DNA from: Streptomyces griseoviridis
GTDB lineage: Bacteria; Actinomycetota; Actinomycetes; Streptomycetales; Streptomycetaceae
Assembly (NCBI RefSeq): GCF_005222485.1
Contig: NZ_CP029078.1
Coordinates: forward strand, 3,314,001-3,378,000
DNA: 64,000 nucleotides
Reading direction: 5' to 3'
The position numbers and the translations under genes are program-made. Shown one piece after another: positions 51,074 through 60,292 of the stretch (its first letter is position 1; the number at the start of each line of letters is the position of its first letter). The notes beneath the pieces are model-generated. The model saw only the letters and a list, made by a program, of their open reading frames with translations, ran no database searches and was not told where the DNA came from.

Positions 51074-51922
51074 CCTTCACCCGAGCCGGGGTCGAATCCG
51101 GCCGGAGTTACCGCCGGTTCGTCCAAGTCCGGGTAAGAGTCCCTCTAGAGTCCTGCGCCAGCCTCACATAAGGTATTCACAAAGCTCGCGCATCATCCTT
51201 ACGCTTGAGTCCCCGTCGCCGTATCGGGGCTCTTGCGTATCTATCGGACATATGCAAGAGACGCAGATCACAGTGATGCGAACGTAACCATCTAAGGGGC
51301 TCGAAGGTCTAAGTTGGCGATGTCAGGCAACGTCTTGGGGGGCGTTTCCTGGCGTCTGAGGATGTCTTGGGGGACTTCCTCGGAGATGCGTTGCCGGGGC
51401 ACGTACACCGGGCAGCTTTGAGCGGCCATCCCGACGTGCGCTGTCCCGGCAGATCGCACACCCAGTAATACGGCGAGTTCTGCTCGTTCTGCTCAACCGC
51501 AACACCAGCGATTTCAGGCGCTGTCCTCACAGACGCCCGGCCGGATCCCGTGGGGGGAATCCGCACCGGGACATGGGAAGGCGCCCTGGACGTCGGCCCG
51601 TGGGGGGACCGCCGCCAGGGCGCCTTCCGCTTTTCCCGGCCACCGCCCGCACGGCAGACGCGCCGGACACTCCCGCATGGCGTATCCGCACGGCGCATCC
51701 GCGTGGCACTCCCCCGTGACACTCCCTCATGGCGTGCGCGCGCCCGGCGCCCACTCGGCGCGCCCTCTGGCGCGGTGCGCACACGGCGGAGGGGCGCCGG
51801 AGAACCGGCGCCCCTCGATGACGGCGAACGTGCTGTCAGTGCCTCGACGAATCAGCGACTCGGTGAATCGATGACTCAGTGGATCGGTGACCCGGTGAAT
51901 CAGCGGTCGGCGACTCGGCGGA
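51074..51922. other. Large gene-free stretch between copA and citrate synthase, with possible untranslated transcript
   Basis: No convincing protein gene: open frames here are Arg/Pro-rich with no ribosome binding site, or under 35 residues (for example ATG 51318). It contains a hairpin GAG-T-CCCCG/CGGGG-CTC (51207-51232) near copA, then an inverted repeat CTCTTGC/GCAAGAG (51230-51260), then lower-GC sequence to about 51530, then a strong plus-strand terminator at 51576. A string of GAATCAGCGACTCGG-like short repeats (about 51848-51925) precedes the citrate synthase stop. Confidence 0.5.
51576..51634 (+). terminator. Rho-independent terminator with no assigned gene
   Basis: GGAAGGCGCCCTGG (51576-51589) and CCAGGGCGCCTTCC (51615-51628) form a perfect 14-bp stem, followed by GCTTTT. 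On the plus strand this would end a transcript coming from about 51.2-51.5 kb. The loop of 25 bases is long. Confidence 0.6.
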
Positions 51923-53212
<1,290 letters not shown>

Positions 53213-53319
53213 GTCTTCCCTCACCGACGTTGTGCCTCATCTTCGAGGTGCCCTGACTGTCTCTACCTTCCCCCACTTGGTGTAGGAGAGTGCACTCGGG
53301 GTCGACCATCGGGTCTATC

Positions 53320-53338
53320 GGCGGCACTCAGTGCCGCC
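53320..53338. promoter_or_regulatory. Hairpin upstream of citrate synthase
   Basis: GGCGGCAC-TCA-GTGCCGCC is a perfect 8-bp inverted repeat about 110 bases upstream of the gltA start. It could be a leader structure, an operator, or the end of the recD transcript. The 53213-53522 gap also has CCTTGACACAG near 53425, which would be a -35 only for the plus strand. No gene is seen in the gap. Confidence 0.4.
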
Positions 53339-53522
53339 AACTCGCTCATCCTGCCCCCTGTGTTCCCCGACGGGAAGTGCTGTGTGACCTTCGCGACTCA
53401 TTTGATCGATCATTTGTTGTGATCCTTGACACAGAGCGGTCGCGTGCGTCGGGGGTCGGTGCCTCAGGGCCACGGGGGTCGACGTTCCGGGTCCGGGGCA
53501 AGCCTCCCAGACAGGTGGCCGG

Positions 53523-55766
53523 TCAGCCCCGTGGCGGAGCGGGCGCGAGCCGGAAGTCGAGTGCCGTGCACCGCCGTCCGGCGGAGACCGTGCGGACCGC
53601 CTGGCCGATCGCCTTGCGCGAGCCGACCAGCACGACCAGCCGTTTGGCGCGGGTGACGGCCGTATACAGAAGGTTGCGCTGGAGCATCATCCAGGCGCCC
53701 GTGGTGACCGGAATCACCACCGCCGGGTACTCGCTGCCCTGCGAACGGTGGATGGTCACGGCGTAGGCGTGCGCCAGCTCGTCGAGTTCGTCGAACTCGT
53801 ACGGCACCTCCTCGTCCTCGTCGGTCAGCACGGTGAGGCGCTGCTCGACCGGGTCGAGGGCGGTGACGACGCCGACCGTGCCGTTGAAGACGCCGTTCGC
53901 GCCCTTCTCGTAGTTGTTGCGGATCTGGGTGACCTTGTCGCCGACCCGGAAGACCCGGCCGCCGAACCGCTTCTCCGGCAGGTCGGGGCGGGCCGGGGTG
54001 ATCGCCTGCTGGAGCAGGCCGTTGAGGGCGCCCGCGCCCGCCGGACCCCGGTGCATCGGCGCGAGCACCTGGATGTCCCGGCGCGGGTCGAGGCCGAACT
54101 TGGCCGGGATGCGGCGGGCCGCGACATCCACGGTGACCCGGCCCGCGTCCTCCGTCTCGTCCTCCACGAAGAGGAAGAAGTCCTTCAGGCCGTCGGTGAG
54201 CGGGTGCTGCCCGGAGTTGATCCGGTGCGCGTTGGTGACCACCCCCGACTCCTGCGCCTGCCGGAACACCCGGGTCAGCCGCACCGCCGGGATCGGACCG
54301 CCGTCGGCCAGCAGGTCCCGCAGCACCTCGCCCGCGCCGACGCTCGGCAACTGGTCCACATCCCCCACGAACATCAGGTGGGCGCCTGGCGGGACCGCCT
54401 TGACCAGCTTGTTCGCGAGCAGCAGGTCCAGCATGGAGGCTTCGTCGACGACCACGAGGTCCGCGTCGAGCGGGCGGTCACGGTCGTAGGCCGCGTCCCC
54501 GCCGGGCTTCAGCTCCAGGAGGCGGTGGACGGTGGACGCCTCCGCCCCCGTCAGCTCGGCGAGGCGTTTGGCGGCCCGGCCGGTGGGGGCGGCCAGGACC
54601 ACACGGGCGCCTCGGGCACGCGCCAGCTCCACGATCGAGCGGACCGTGAAGGACTTGCCGCAGCCGGGGCCGCCGGTCAGCACCGCGACCTTCCTCGTCA
54701 GCGCGAGCTTGACTGCGGCCTCCTGCTCCGCCGCGAGCTCCACGCCCGTCCTGCCCTTCAGCCAGCCCAGCGCGCGGTCCCACGCCACGTCCCTGAAGGC
54801 CGGCATCCGGTCCTCGTCGGTACGCAGCAGCCGCAACAGCTGGGCGGCGAGGGAGAGTTCCGCGCGGTGGAACGGGACCAGGTAGACGGCGGTGACGGGC
54901 TCACCGCCGTCGGGCCCCGGCACCTTCTCGCGGACCACGCCGGGTTCCTCGCCGTCCTCGCCCGGCGCGGCCAGCTCGGCGAGGCACTCGATGACCAGAC
55001 CGGTGTCCACCTGGAGGAGCTTGACCGCGTCGGAGATCAGCCGCTCCTCCGGCAGATAGCAGTTGCCCTGGTCCGTCGCCTGCGACAACGCGTACTGGAG
55101 ACCGGCCTTGACCCGCTCGGGGCTGTCGTGCGGGATGCCGACGGACTGGGCGATCTTGTCGGCGGTGAGGAATCCGATGCCCCAGACGTCGGCGGCGAGC
55201 CGGTAGGGCTGGTTCTTCACGACGGAGATCGACGCGTCGCCGTACTTCTTGTAGATGCGGACCGCGATCGACGTCGACACCTCGACGCTCTGGAGGAACA
55301 GCATGACCTCCTTGATCGCCTTCTGCTCCTCCCACGCCTCGGCGATCTTCTTGGTCCGCTTGGGCCCGAGCCCCGGCACCTCGATCAGCCGGCGCGGCTC
55401 CTCCTCGATGATCTGGAGGGTGTCGACGCCGAAATGCCGGGTGATCCGGTCGGCGAAGACCGGCCCGATGCCCTTGACCAGACCGGAGCCGAGGTAACGC
55501 CTGATGCCCTGGACGGTGGCGGGCAGGACGGTCGTGTAGTTCTCCACGGTGAACTGCTTGCCGTACTGCGGGTGGGAGCCCCAACGCCCCTCCATCCGCA
55601 GCGACTCCCCCGCCTGCGCGCCGAGCAGCGCGCCGACGACCGTGAGGAGGTCGCCCGCGCCGCGTCCGGTGTCGACGCGGGCGACCGTGTAGCCGTTCTC
55701 CTCGTTGGCGTACGTGATGCGCTCCAGCACGCCTTCGAGCGTCGCGAGCCCCGTCTGATTGGACAT
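53523..55766 (-). CDS. RecD2-like ATP-dependent DNA helicase (SF1B)
   Basis: 747 residues from ATG 55766. The N-terminal OB-like and tandem helix-hairpin-helix region (GLVKGIGPVFADRITRHFG; LIEVPGLGPKRTKKIAEAW; residues about 90-200) is typical of RecD2/YrrC, not of RecD in RecBCD. The helicase core holds Walker A LTGGPGCGKSFT, LAAPTGRAAKRLAE, Walker B VVVDEASMLD, and C-terminal motifs GDKVTQIRNNYEKG and YAVTIHRSQGSEYPAVV. It unwinds DNA 5'-3' in repair or replication stress. No recB or recC nearby, in keeping with a stand-alone enzyme. Confidence 0.93.
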   Translation of the reverse strand: MSNQTGLATLEGVLERITYANEENGYTVARVDTGRGAGDLLTVVGALLGAQAGESLRMEGRWGSHPQYGKQFTVENYTTVLPATVQGIRRYLGSGLVKGIGPVFADRITRHFGVDTLQIIEEEPRRLIEVPGLGPKRTKKIAEAWEEQKAIKEVMLFLQSVEVSTSIAVRIYKKYGDASISVVKNQPYRLAADVWGIGFLTADKIAQSVGIPHDSPERVKAGLQYALSQATDQGNCYLPEERLISDAVKLLQVDTGLVIECLAELAAPGEDGEEPGVVREKVPGPDGGEPVTAVYLVPFHRAELSLAAQLLRLLRTDEDRMPAFRDVAWDRALGWLKGRTGVELAAEQEAAVKLALTRKVAVLTGGPGCGKSFTVRSIVELARARGARVVLAAPTGRAAKRLAELTGAEASTVHRLLELKPGGDAAYDRDRPLDADLVVVDEASMLDLLLANKLVKAVPPGAHLMFVGDVDQLPSVGAGEVLRDLLADGGPIPAVRLTRVFRQAQESGVVTNAHRINSGQHPLTDGLKDFFLFVEDETEDAGRVTVDVAARRIPAKFGLDPRRDIQVLAPMHRGPAGAGALNGLLQQAITPARPDLPEKRFGGRVFRVGDKVTQIRNNYEKGANGVFNGTVGVVTALDPVEQRLTVLTDEDEEVPYEFDELDELAHAYAVTIHRSQGSEYPAVVIPVTTGAWMMLQRNLLYTAVTRAKRLVVLVGSRKAIGQAVRTVSAGRRCTALDFRLAPAPPRG

Positions 55767-55806
55767 GCTCCGACGGTACCGGCGAGGTCTGACACCGACA
55801 CCCCAC

Positions 55807-56001
55807 TCAGCCCCGAGGCTCCCCCTTCACCCCACCGAGAAACGGGAGGAAGACGGCGACGGGGAAGGTGAGGGTGGCTTTGGAACGGGCCTTGGTGTCG
55901 CGGACGGCGACGTGGGTGGGGGTGTGGGCGATCTCGACGCAGTCGTTGCCGTCGCCACCACCCGAGTGGGACGACTTACGCCAGTTCTCCATGGAGGGCA
56001 T
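55807..56001 (-). CDS. DUF397 small regulator-like protein (copy 2)
   Basis: 64 residues from ATG 56001 (an internal ATG three codons later is also possible). Core ENWRKSSHSGGGDGNDCVEIAHTPTHVAVRDTKARSKATLTFP is the DUF397 domain. These small proteins are paired with XRE/DUF5753 regulators in Streptomyces; BldB and AbaA-ORFD are relatives with developmental or antibiotic roles. Strong similarity to the adjacent copy, 5 bases upstream, shows a tandem duplication. Last gene of the leftward XRE operon. Confidence 0.85.
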   Translation of the reverse strand: MPSMENWRKSSHSGGGDGNDCVEIAHTPTHVAVRDTKARSKATLTFPVAVFLPFLGGVKGEPRG

Positions 56002-56005
56002 CAGA

Positions 56006-56203
56006 TCAGCGGCGAGGCCGCTGCTTCAGGTCTTCGATGAAGGGGACGAAAGCCGCGGCAGGGAAGATGAGCGTGGCCTGGGCGCGGGCCTTGGTGTCGC
56101 GGACGGCCGCGTGGGTGGGGGTGTGGGCGATCTCGACGCAGTTGTTGCCATCACCCTCGCCCGAGTACGACGACTTACGCCAGTTGTCCATGGAGTGCCT
56201 CAC
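56006..56203 (-). CDS. DUF397 small regulator-like protein (copy 1)
   Basis: 65 residues from GTG 56203, overlapping the XRE gene stop (GTGA). ATG 56191 has a better-spaced GAGG and is an equally good start (MDNWRKSSYSG), giving 61 residues. Core DNWRKSSYSGEGDGNNCVEIAHTPTHAAVRDTKARAQATLIFP is the DUF397 domain. It probably binds or modulates the XRE partner, as known for pairs of this type. The neighbouring second copy is about two-thirds identical. Confidence 0.87.
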   Translation of the reverse strand: MRHSMDNWRKSSYSGEGDGNNCVEIAHTPTHAAVRDTKARAQATLIFPAAAFVPFIEDLKQRPRR

Positions 56204-57033
56204 AGTTCTTTCGCCAGTTGGTGGATGAGTTCGCGCGACCGGTCAGGCTCAAGCGATACGGCTTCTATCCTGCGGAAACGGGTTCGATAGGAGTTTAGTT
56301 GCGCCTCGGAATCGAGAAGGAGCGAGCCGTGCGGCGCATCACGCACCACGGTGTCGAGTCTCGGCAGGGTGCCACCGACGTACGTCATGGAACTGGAAGC
56401 ACCTGCAAAGCCGTCCAGGTCCAATGAGATGACACGCAAAGTCATGCGGTCTGCATCCGCTAGCTCCAGCAGCCAGCCGAGTTGAGCCCGCGTTGTGGCT
56501 CGGTCGCCGACCCTGATGCGTAGGGCCACCTCGTGGATCACGACCGTGTGCGGGAAAGTGACCTTGCTCTGACGCGCCAGTCGATGGTCGACACGCAACT
56601 CAAGTTCCTCAGGCGTGAGTTCCGGCAGCCTCGACGAGAAGACCGCGCGGGCGTAGTCCTCCGTCTGCAAGAGACCTGGCACATACAGGATGGCCACGTC
56701 CTGTACGAACGTCGCGTGATGGTCCAGCTCCGCCAAGTCCAGGAACGACGTCGGCAGCAGGCCCCGGTACTCCTCCCACCAGCCCCGGGTCCGGTCCGTC
56801 GCCATCGCGACCAGCGCGTCGACGAACTTCTCGTCCGTGCAGGCGTAATGGGACGCCAGGCGGCGCAGGCGTTGTTCGCTCACTCCCGCGAGCGCGGACT
56901 CGATGTGGGTGATCTGAGCGGGGCTCACGCCGAGCAACGCCGCGGCCTGGCGGGAGGTGAAGCCCGCCGCCTCACGGAGCCTGCGCAGTTCGGTCGCCAG
57001 ACGCAGCTGCCGCGCTGTTGGTTCGCGCCTCAA
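56200..57033 (-). CDS. XRE-family regulator with DUF5753 domain
   Basis: 277 residues, probably from TTG 57033 (GAGGAG lies 12 bases upstream). The N-terminal helix-turn-helix (residues about 8-60) is LRRLREAAGFTSRQAAALLGVSPAQITHIESALAGVSEQRLRRLA. The remaining two-thirds is the DUF5753 domain (WWEEYRGLLPTSFLDLAELDHHATFVQDVAILYVPGLLQTEDYARAVF). Such proteins work with a small DUF397 partner and often a neighbouring ATPase. It is divergent from the ATPase gene; TCTA-GATT-TAGA at 57116-57127 in the AT-rich gap between them is a possible operator. Confidence 0.88.
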   Translation of the reverse strand: MRREPTARQLRLATELRRLREAAGFTSRQAAALLGVSPAQITHIESALAGVSEQRLRRLASHYACTDEKFVDALVAMATDRTRGWWEEYRGLLPTSFLDLAELDHHATFVQDVAILYVPGLLQTEDYARAVFSSRLPELTPEELELRVDHRLARQSKVTFPHTVVIHEVALRIRVGDRATTRAQLGWLLELADADRMTLRVISLDLDGFAGASSSMTYVGGTLPRLDTVVRDAPHGSLLLDSEAQLNSYRTRFRRIEAVSLEPDRSRELIHQLAKEL

Positions 57034-57195
57034 ATCTCTCGACCGCTCCTCGGTTCAACACGCCTGCGGGTACGACTCGTTCGGGTGCCAGATTACGCGA
57101 GTCGCTTGCTTCGTCTCTAGATTTAGATTTACCTTCGGTGACGTGCCGCGCACTCTGCGCGCAATTATCCGTCACCCCCGCCCCGGAGTCGCCCC
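57034..57195. promoter_or_regulatory. AT-rich divergent promoter region, XRE / ATPase genes
   Basis: The 162-base gap is clearly richer in AT than its surroundings. It contains TCTAGATTTAGA (57116-57127, inverted repeat TCTA/TAGA), followed by a further TTTA. The arrangement suggests autoregulation by the XRE protein. Confidence 0.4.
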
Positions 57196-57606
57196 ATGCC
57201 CGAAACCCCGCCCGAACCCTGGGAGTACTCCCTCTACATCCCCAACGACCTGCGCGCCGTCACCGTCAGTCGTCGCACCCTCCGGCTGATCCTCACCATG
57301 CACGGGCTGATCCGGCTCGTCGACGTCGCCGAACTGCTCGCCACCGAGCTGGTGTCGAACGCCGTGCGGCACACCAAGGGGCCCGCCGCCCTGCGCGTCT
57401 GCTGGGTGCCTCCAGGGACGTTGCGGATCGGCGCCTGGGACGCCGACCCCGAACCGCCCGCGCCGCCAACGCCGTTGGAGCGCGCCGACGAGGAGGGGCG
57501 GGGGCTGGCCCTGGTGCAGGCGTGCTCCGAGGTCTGGGGCTGGCACCCACTGTCCCGCCTCGGCAACCGGGGCAAGTACGTCTGGTGCGAACTCGCGGCT
57601 GCCTAG
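57196..57606 (+). CDS. Anti-sigma-like ATP-binding protein (HATPase_c_2)
   Basis: 136 residues from ATG 57196. A GHKL ATPase of the RsbW/SpoIIAB type: LATELVSNAVRHTKGPAALRVCW holds the N-box (Glu and Asn), RIGAWDAD the G1 box, and DEEGRGLALVQACSEVWGW the G2 box. Thousands of such short ATPases occur in Streptomyces, usually without a known sigma partner. It is divergent from an XRE/DUF397 operon, a widespread triad. It may work as a kinase or a binding partner; nothing here shows which. Confidence 0.88.
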   Translation: MPETPPEPWEYSLYIPNDLRAVTVSRRTLRLILTMHGLIRLVDVAELLATELVSNAVRHTKGPAALRVCWVPPGTLRIGAWDADPEPPAPPTPLERADEEGRGLALVQACSEVWGWHPLSRLGNRGKYVWCELAAA

Positions 57607-57678
57607 CTCGTTGAGCTCATCGCACGGAACGAGAGCTGGCGGTTCGACTCATGCCTGGTCGATCCCCAGGCGAAGCAG

Positions 57679-57939
57679 ATGTGGAGGGACCTGATGACGG
57701 CGATCCAGTACTTCTGGCGACACCCGCTGGCGGAGCAAGTCCGCGAGGAAGGGCGTGAAGAAGGCCGCCTCGAGAAGTGTCGCGAGTTGGTCATCGACAT
57801 TCTGAAGTGGCGCGGCCTCCCCGTGACCGACTCCGTTCGGGAACGTGTCTCCCGCTGCGCCGACCCCGTTCAGCTCGAGGCCTGGGGGCAGCGTGCCGTG
57901 CGGGTCTCCGACACCGAGGAGCTGTTCGCCGACGAGTGA
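57679..57939 (+). pseudogene. Remnant of an Rpn/transposase-family (DUF4351-like tail) protein
   Basis: 86 residues can be read from ATG 57679, with the tail features of long Rpn-type putative nucleases: EQVREEGREEGRLEKCRELVIDILKWRGLPVTDSVRERVSRCADPVQLEAWGQRAV. Upstream codons in the same frame (LVDPQAKQMWRDLMT) still look like that family back to the TAG of the ATPase gene at 57604, and the N-terminal nuclease domain is absent. So this is probably a truncated remnant; a short functional protein is possible. Confidence 0.55.
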
Positions 57940-57953
57940 ACCCGCCGCGAAAC

Positions 57954-57974
57954 CGGGCCGGTTCACCCGGCCCG
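57954..57974 (+). terminator. Possible terminator after the remnant
   Basis: CGGGCCGG and CCGGCCCG form an 8-bp stem with loop TTCAC, 15 bases after the stop at 57939 and before the convergent gene end at 58037. No T-run follows. Confidence 0.45.
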
Positions 57975-58036
57975 CCTCCCCGGCGCGTGCGCACGCGTCT
58001 CCCGTGCGCGCGGCTCCCGAACCGACGCCCGGCCCC

Positions 58037-59077
58037 TCAGCGCGTCCTCGGCGCGTTCTGGCGCTGCCGCACTCGCTGGCCGTCCGCCGCGCGGCGGGAG
58101 TTCGCCGGGTCGTGGGACGGTGCGCCCTGCGGGGCGTAGGTGTTCGCCGCGTTGCCCAGGGGGTTCCTCGCCTGTTGGGCCGAGACGCCCCAGCGGGTCA
58201 CGTCCTGGCTCATGCCGGGGTCCATCGGGAGCAGCGAACCGGCCCCGCCGCTCAGGGGGTTGCGGATGTCCACGGGCGTGGTCGGCGTGGACGCGAGGGA
58301 ATCCTGCCGGGCCGTGAACGCGAACGGGTCCACCGCACCCATCGGGCCCGAAGTCGCCCCGGGCCGCGCGCTGTCGGGGCTGAGCGGCTCCAGCCCCGTG
58401 ACGGGCGGGTTGGGCGCTCCGTACCTCGTCTGCGCCAGGCTCGTCCGGACCGTCAGGCTCGACTCCTGCTGGAGACGGGCGTCCACCCCCGGCTGCTGCC
58501 ACCGCGTCCCCTGCGGCTCCCGTTCCCACAGGGAGCGCCGGGCCGGCGCGGGAGCCGTCGGCGTCTGTTCGATCTCCCGGACCCTGGCCCTCCGCCTCGC
58601 CTCGTTCAGGTCCCGCGCCTCCCGCTCGCCCTGGCTCATCGGCGGCCCCGACGGACGTGACGGCACCGGGCCGCCCTGCCGGGGTCCGGTCGCCGCCCGC
58701 GCCGCCGCAAGGTCCCGCGCGTTGCGTTCGCCCTCGGTGAGCACCGGCCCCGTCGGGCGGGACGCGTCCCGCGCCGCCTGGAGGTTCCGCGCGTTCCGCT
58801 CCCCGTCGTCCTGGACGGGTGGCGCGACCGGGCGCGGCGCCTGCCATCCGGCGCCCCGCCCCGGCCCGGTCGCCGCCCGTGCCCTGTCCAGGTCCAACCG
58901 GTTGCGCTCCCCCTGGCTCATGCCCGCGCTGTTCAGCTCGGCGTAGGCCGCCGCGTCGTAGGCCGCCGCCTCCTGCGGGTTGGCGGGCCTGGACCGCCAG
59001 ACCTCCTCGTAAGCGGGCGGGGCCTCGCCCCCCAGGGCGGACGAGCTGTGCGGGTACCGGTCGGGTGGGGTGGCCAT
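58037..59077 (-). CDS. Unknown protein with four GER-NARDL repeats
   Basis: 346 residues from ATG 59077, with GAGGAAG upstream. No signal peptide, membrane segment or cysteines. Four imperfect repeats lie at about residues 52-165, each reading (G)GERN(A/R)(R)(D/N)L..AR.A(T/S).P: SQGERNRLDLDRARAATGP, DDGERNARNLQAARDASRP, TEGERNARDLAAARAATGP, SQGEREARDLNEARRRARV. Pro-rich linkers separate them. The C-terminal half is Pro/Ser/Ala/Gln-rich (WGVSAQQARNPLGNAANTYAPQ). PPAYEEV appears near residue 20. I do not recognise a family. It looks largely disordered with short repeated helices, possibly a scaffold or binding protein. Monocistronic and divergent from the ribose operon. Confidence 0.7.
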   Translation of the reverse strand: MATPPDRYPHSSSALGGEAPPAYEEVWRSRPANPQEAAAYDAAAYAELNSAGMSQGERNRLDLDRARAATGPGRGAGWQAPRPVAPPVQDDGERNARNLQAARDASRPTGPVLTEGERNARDLAAARAATGPRQGGPVPSRPSGPPMSQGEREARDLNEARRRARVREIEQTPTAPAPARRSLWEREPQGTRWQQPGVDARLQQESSLTVRTSLAQTRYGAPNPPVTGLEPLSPDSARPGATSGPMGAVDPFAFTARQDSLASTPTTPVDIRNPLSGGAGSLLPMDPGMSQDVTRWGVSAQQARNPLGNAANTYAPQGAPSHDPANSRRAADGQRVRQRQNAPRTR

Positions 59078-59211
59078 GTGTGCGTACTTCCTCTCATGCG
59101 ACGGCACCGCCCCCAACGGGATCCACCGGATATCGGTTCAGCCCGCCGGACGTTCCCCCACCTCGGTCACGATTGCGTCTCGGCCCTCGCAGCCCTCTTG
59201 TCAGTCGACCG

Positions 59212-59258
59212 TGTAATCGATTCCAATCCTCCGTGAAACATCGATGTAATCGATTCCA
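59212..59258. promoter_or_regulatory. Two LacI-type operators upstream of the ribose operon
   Basis: TGTAATCGATTCCA occurs exactly twice, at 59212-59225 and 59245-59258, with centres 33 bases apart (about three helical turns). The sequence is a near-palindrome (AATCGATT core) typical of LacI-family sites. The second copy ends 18 bases before the lacI-type start codon, so repression by roadblock or looping is likely. Confidence 0.85.
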
Positions 59259-59275
59259 CAAGGAGGTGGAACGCG

Positions 59276-60292
59276 ATGGCGAGCATCAAGGACGTCGCCG
59301 CCGAGGCGAAGGTCTCCGTCGCCACGGTCTCGCGCGTCCTGAACGACCACCCGTCGGTCAGCGCCGCCGCACGCGTCCGTGTGCTGGCCGCCGTCGACGC
59401 CCTGGGCTACCGGCCGAACGCCGTCGCCCGATCCCTGCGCACCGACCAGACCCGCACCCTCGGCCTGGTCATCAGCGACGTGCTCAACCCGTACTTCACC
59501 GAACTGGCCCGCTCCGTCGAGGAGGAGGCCCGCGCGCTCGGCTACAGCGTCATCATCGGCAACGCCGACGAACGCCCCGAGCTCCAGGACCACCACATAC
59601 GGACCCTCCTGGACCGCCGGATCGACGGGCTGCTCGTCTCCCCCACCGACGGCGGCTCTCCGCTGATGCTGGACGCCGCCATCGCCGGGACGCCGATGGT
59701 CTTCGTCGACCGGTGGATCCCCGGACTCGACGTGCCCGTGGTGCGCGCCGACGGCACCGGCGCCGTCCGCGACCTCGTCGCCCATCTGCACCGGCTCGGG
59801 CACCGGCGGCTCGCGATCATCGCGGGCCCGGCCGCCACCACCACCGGCAGCGAGCGCGTCGACGCGTTCCGGGACGCCCTCGCCGCGTACGGCATCCCCC
59901 TGCCCGACGTCTACATCGGGCAGGGCGACTTCCAGGCGGAGAGCGGACGCCGGGTCACCGAGGGCTTCCTCGACCTGCCCGTGCCGCCCGACGTCGTCTT
60001 CGCCACCGACAACCTGATGGCGCTCGGCGCCCTGGACGCCGTCCGCGCGCGCGGGCTGCGGGTGCCCGACGACCTCGCGCTCGCCGCGTTCGACGACATC
60101 CGCTGGTTCGTGCACACCGACCCGCCGATCACCGCCATCGCGCAGCCGACCGGCGACCTGGGCCGGGCCGCCGTACGGGCCGTCGTCGACCGGATCGAGG
60201 GTCGGCCGCCATCCTCCGTCACCCTCCCGGCCCGTCTCGTCGTACGCCGCTCGTGCGGCGAGCCATCCGCAACGAACAGGAGCCAGCCGTGA
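59276..60292 (+). CDS. LacI-family transcriptional regulator (RbsR-like)
   Basis: 338 residues from ATG 59276, with AAGGAGGTGG upstream. N-terminal helix-turn-helix and hinge are typical: ASIKDVAAEAKVSVATVSRVLNDHPSVSAAARVRVLAAVDALGYRPNAVARSLRT. The periplasmic-binding-protein-like core includes LGLVISDVLNPYFTELARSVEEEA and FATDNLMALGALDAVRARGLRVPDDLALAAFDDIRW. It would bind the two TGTAATCGATTCCA sites just upstream and repress the operon until the sugar binds. Stop overlaps the ATPase start (GTGA). Confidence 0.93.
   Translation: MASIKDVAAEAKVSVATVSRVLNDHPSVSAAARVRVLAAVDALGYRPNAVARSLRTDQTRTLGLVISDVLNPYFTELARSVEEEARALGYSVIIGNADERPELQDHHIRTLLDRRIDGLLVSPTDGGSPLMLDAAIAGTPMVFVDRWIPGLDVPVVRADGTGAVRDLVAHLHRLGHRRLAIIAGPAATTTGSERVDAFRDALAAYGIPLPDVYIGQGDFQAESGRRVTEGFLDLPVPPDVVFATDNLMALGALDAVRARGLRVPDDLALAAFDDIRWFVHTDPPITAIAQPTGDLGRAAVRAVVDRIEGRPPSSVTLPARLVVRRSCGEPSATNRSQP

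Noticed and set aside
51309..51782. 157-codon minus-strand open frame between copA and gltA
   Set aside because: No ribosome binding site and an Arg/Pro-rich composition in half of its length; the few less biased residues are not enough to call a gene.
53523..55766. RecD subunit of a RecBCD nuclease
   Set aside because: The N-terminal helix-hairpin-helix region and the absence of recB/recC point to stand-alone RecD2.
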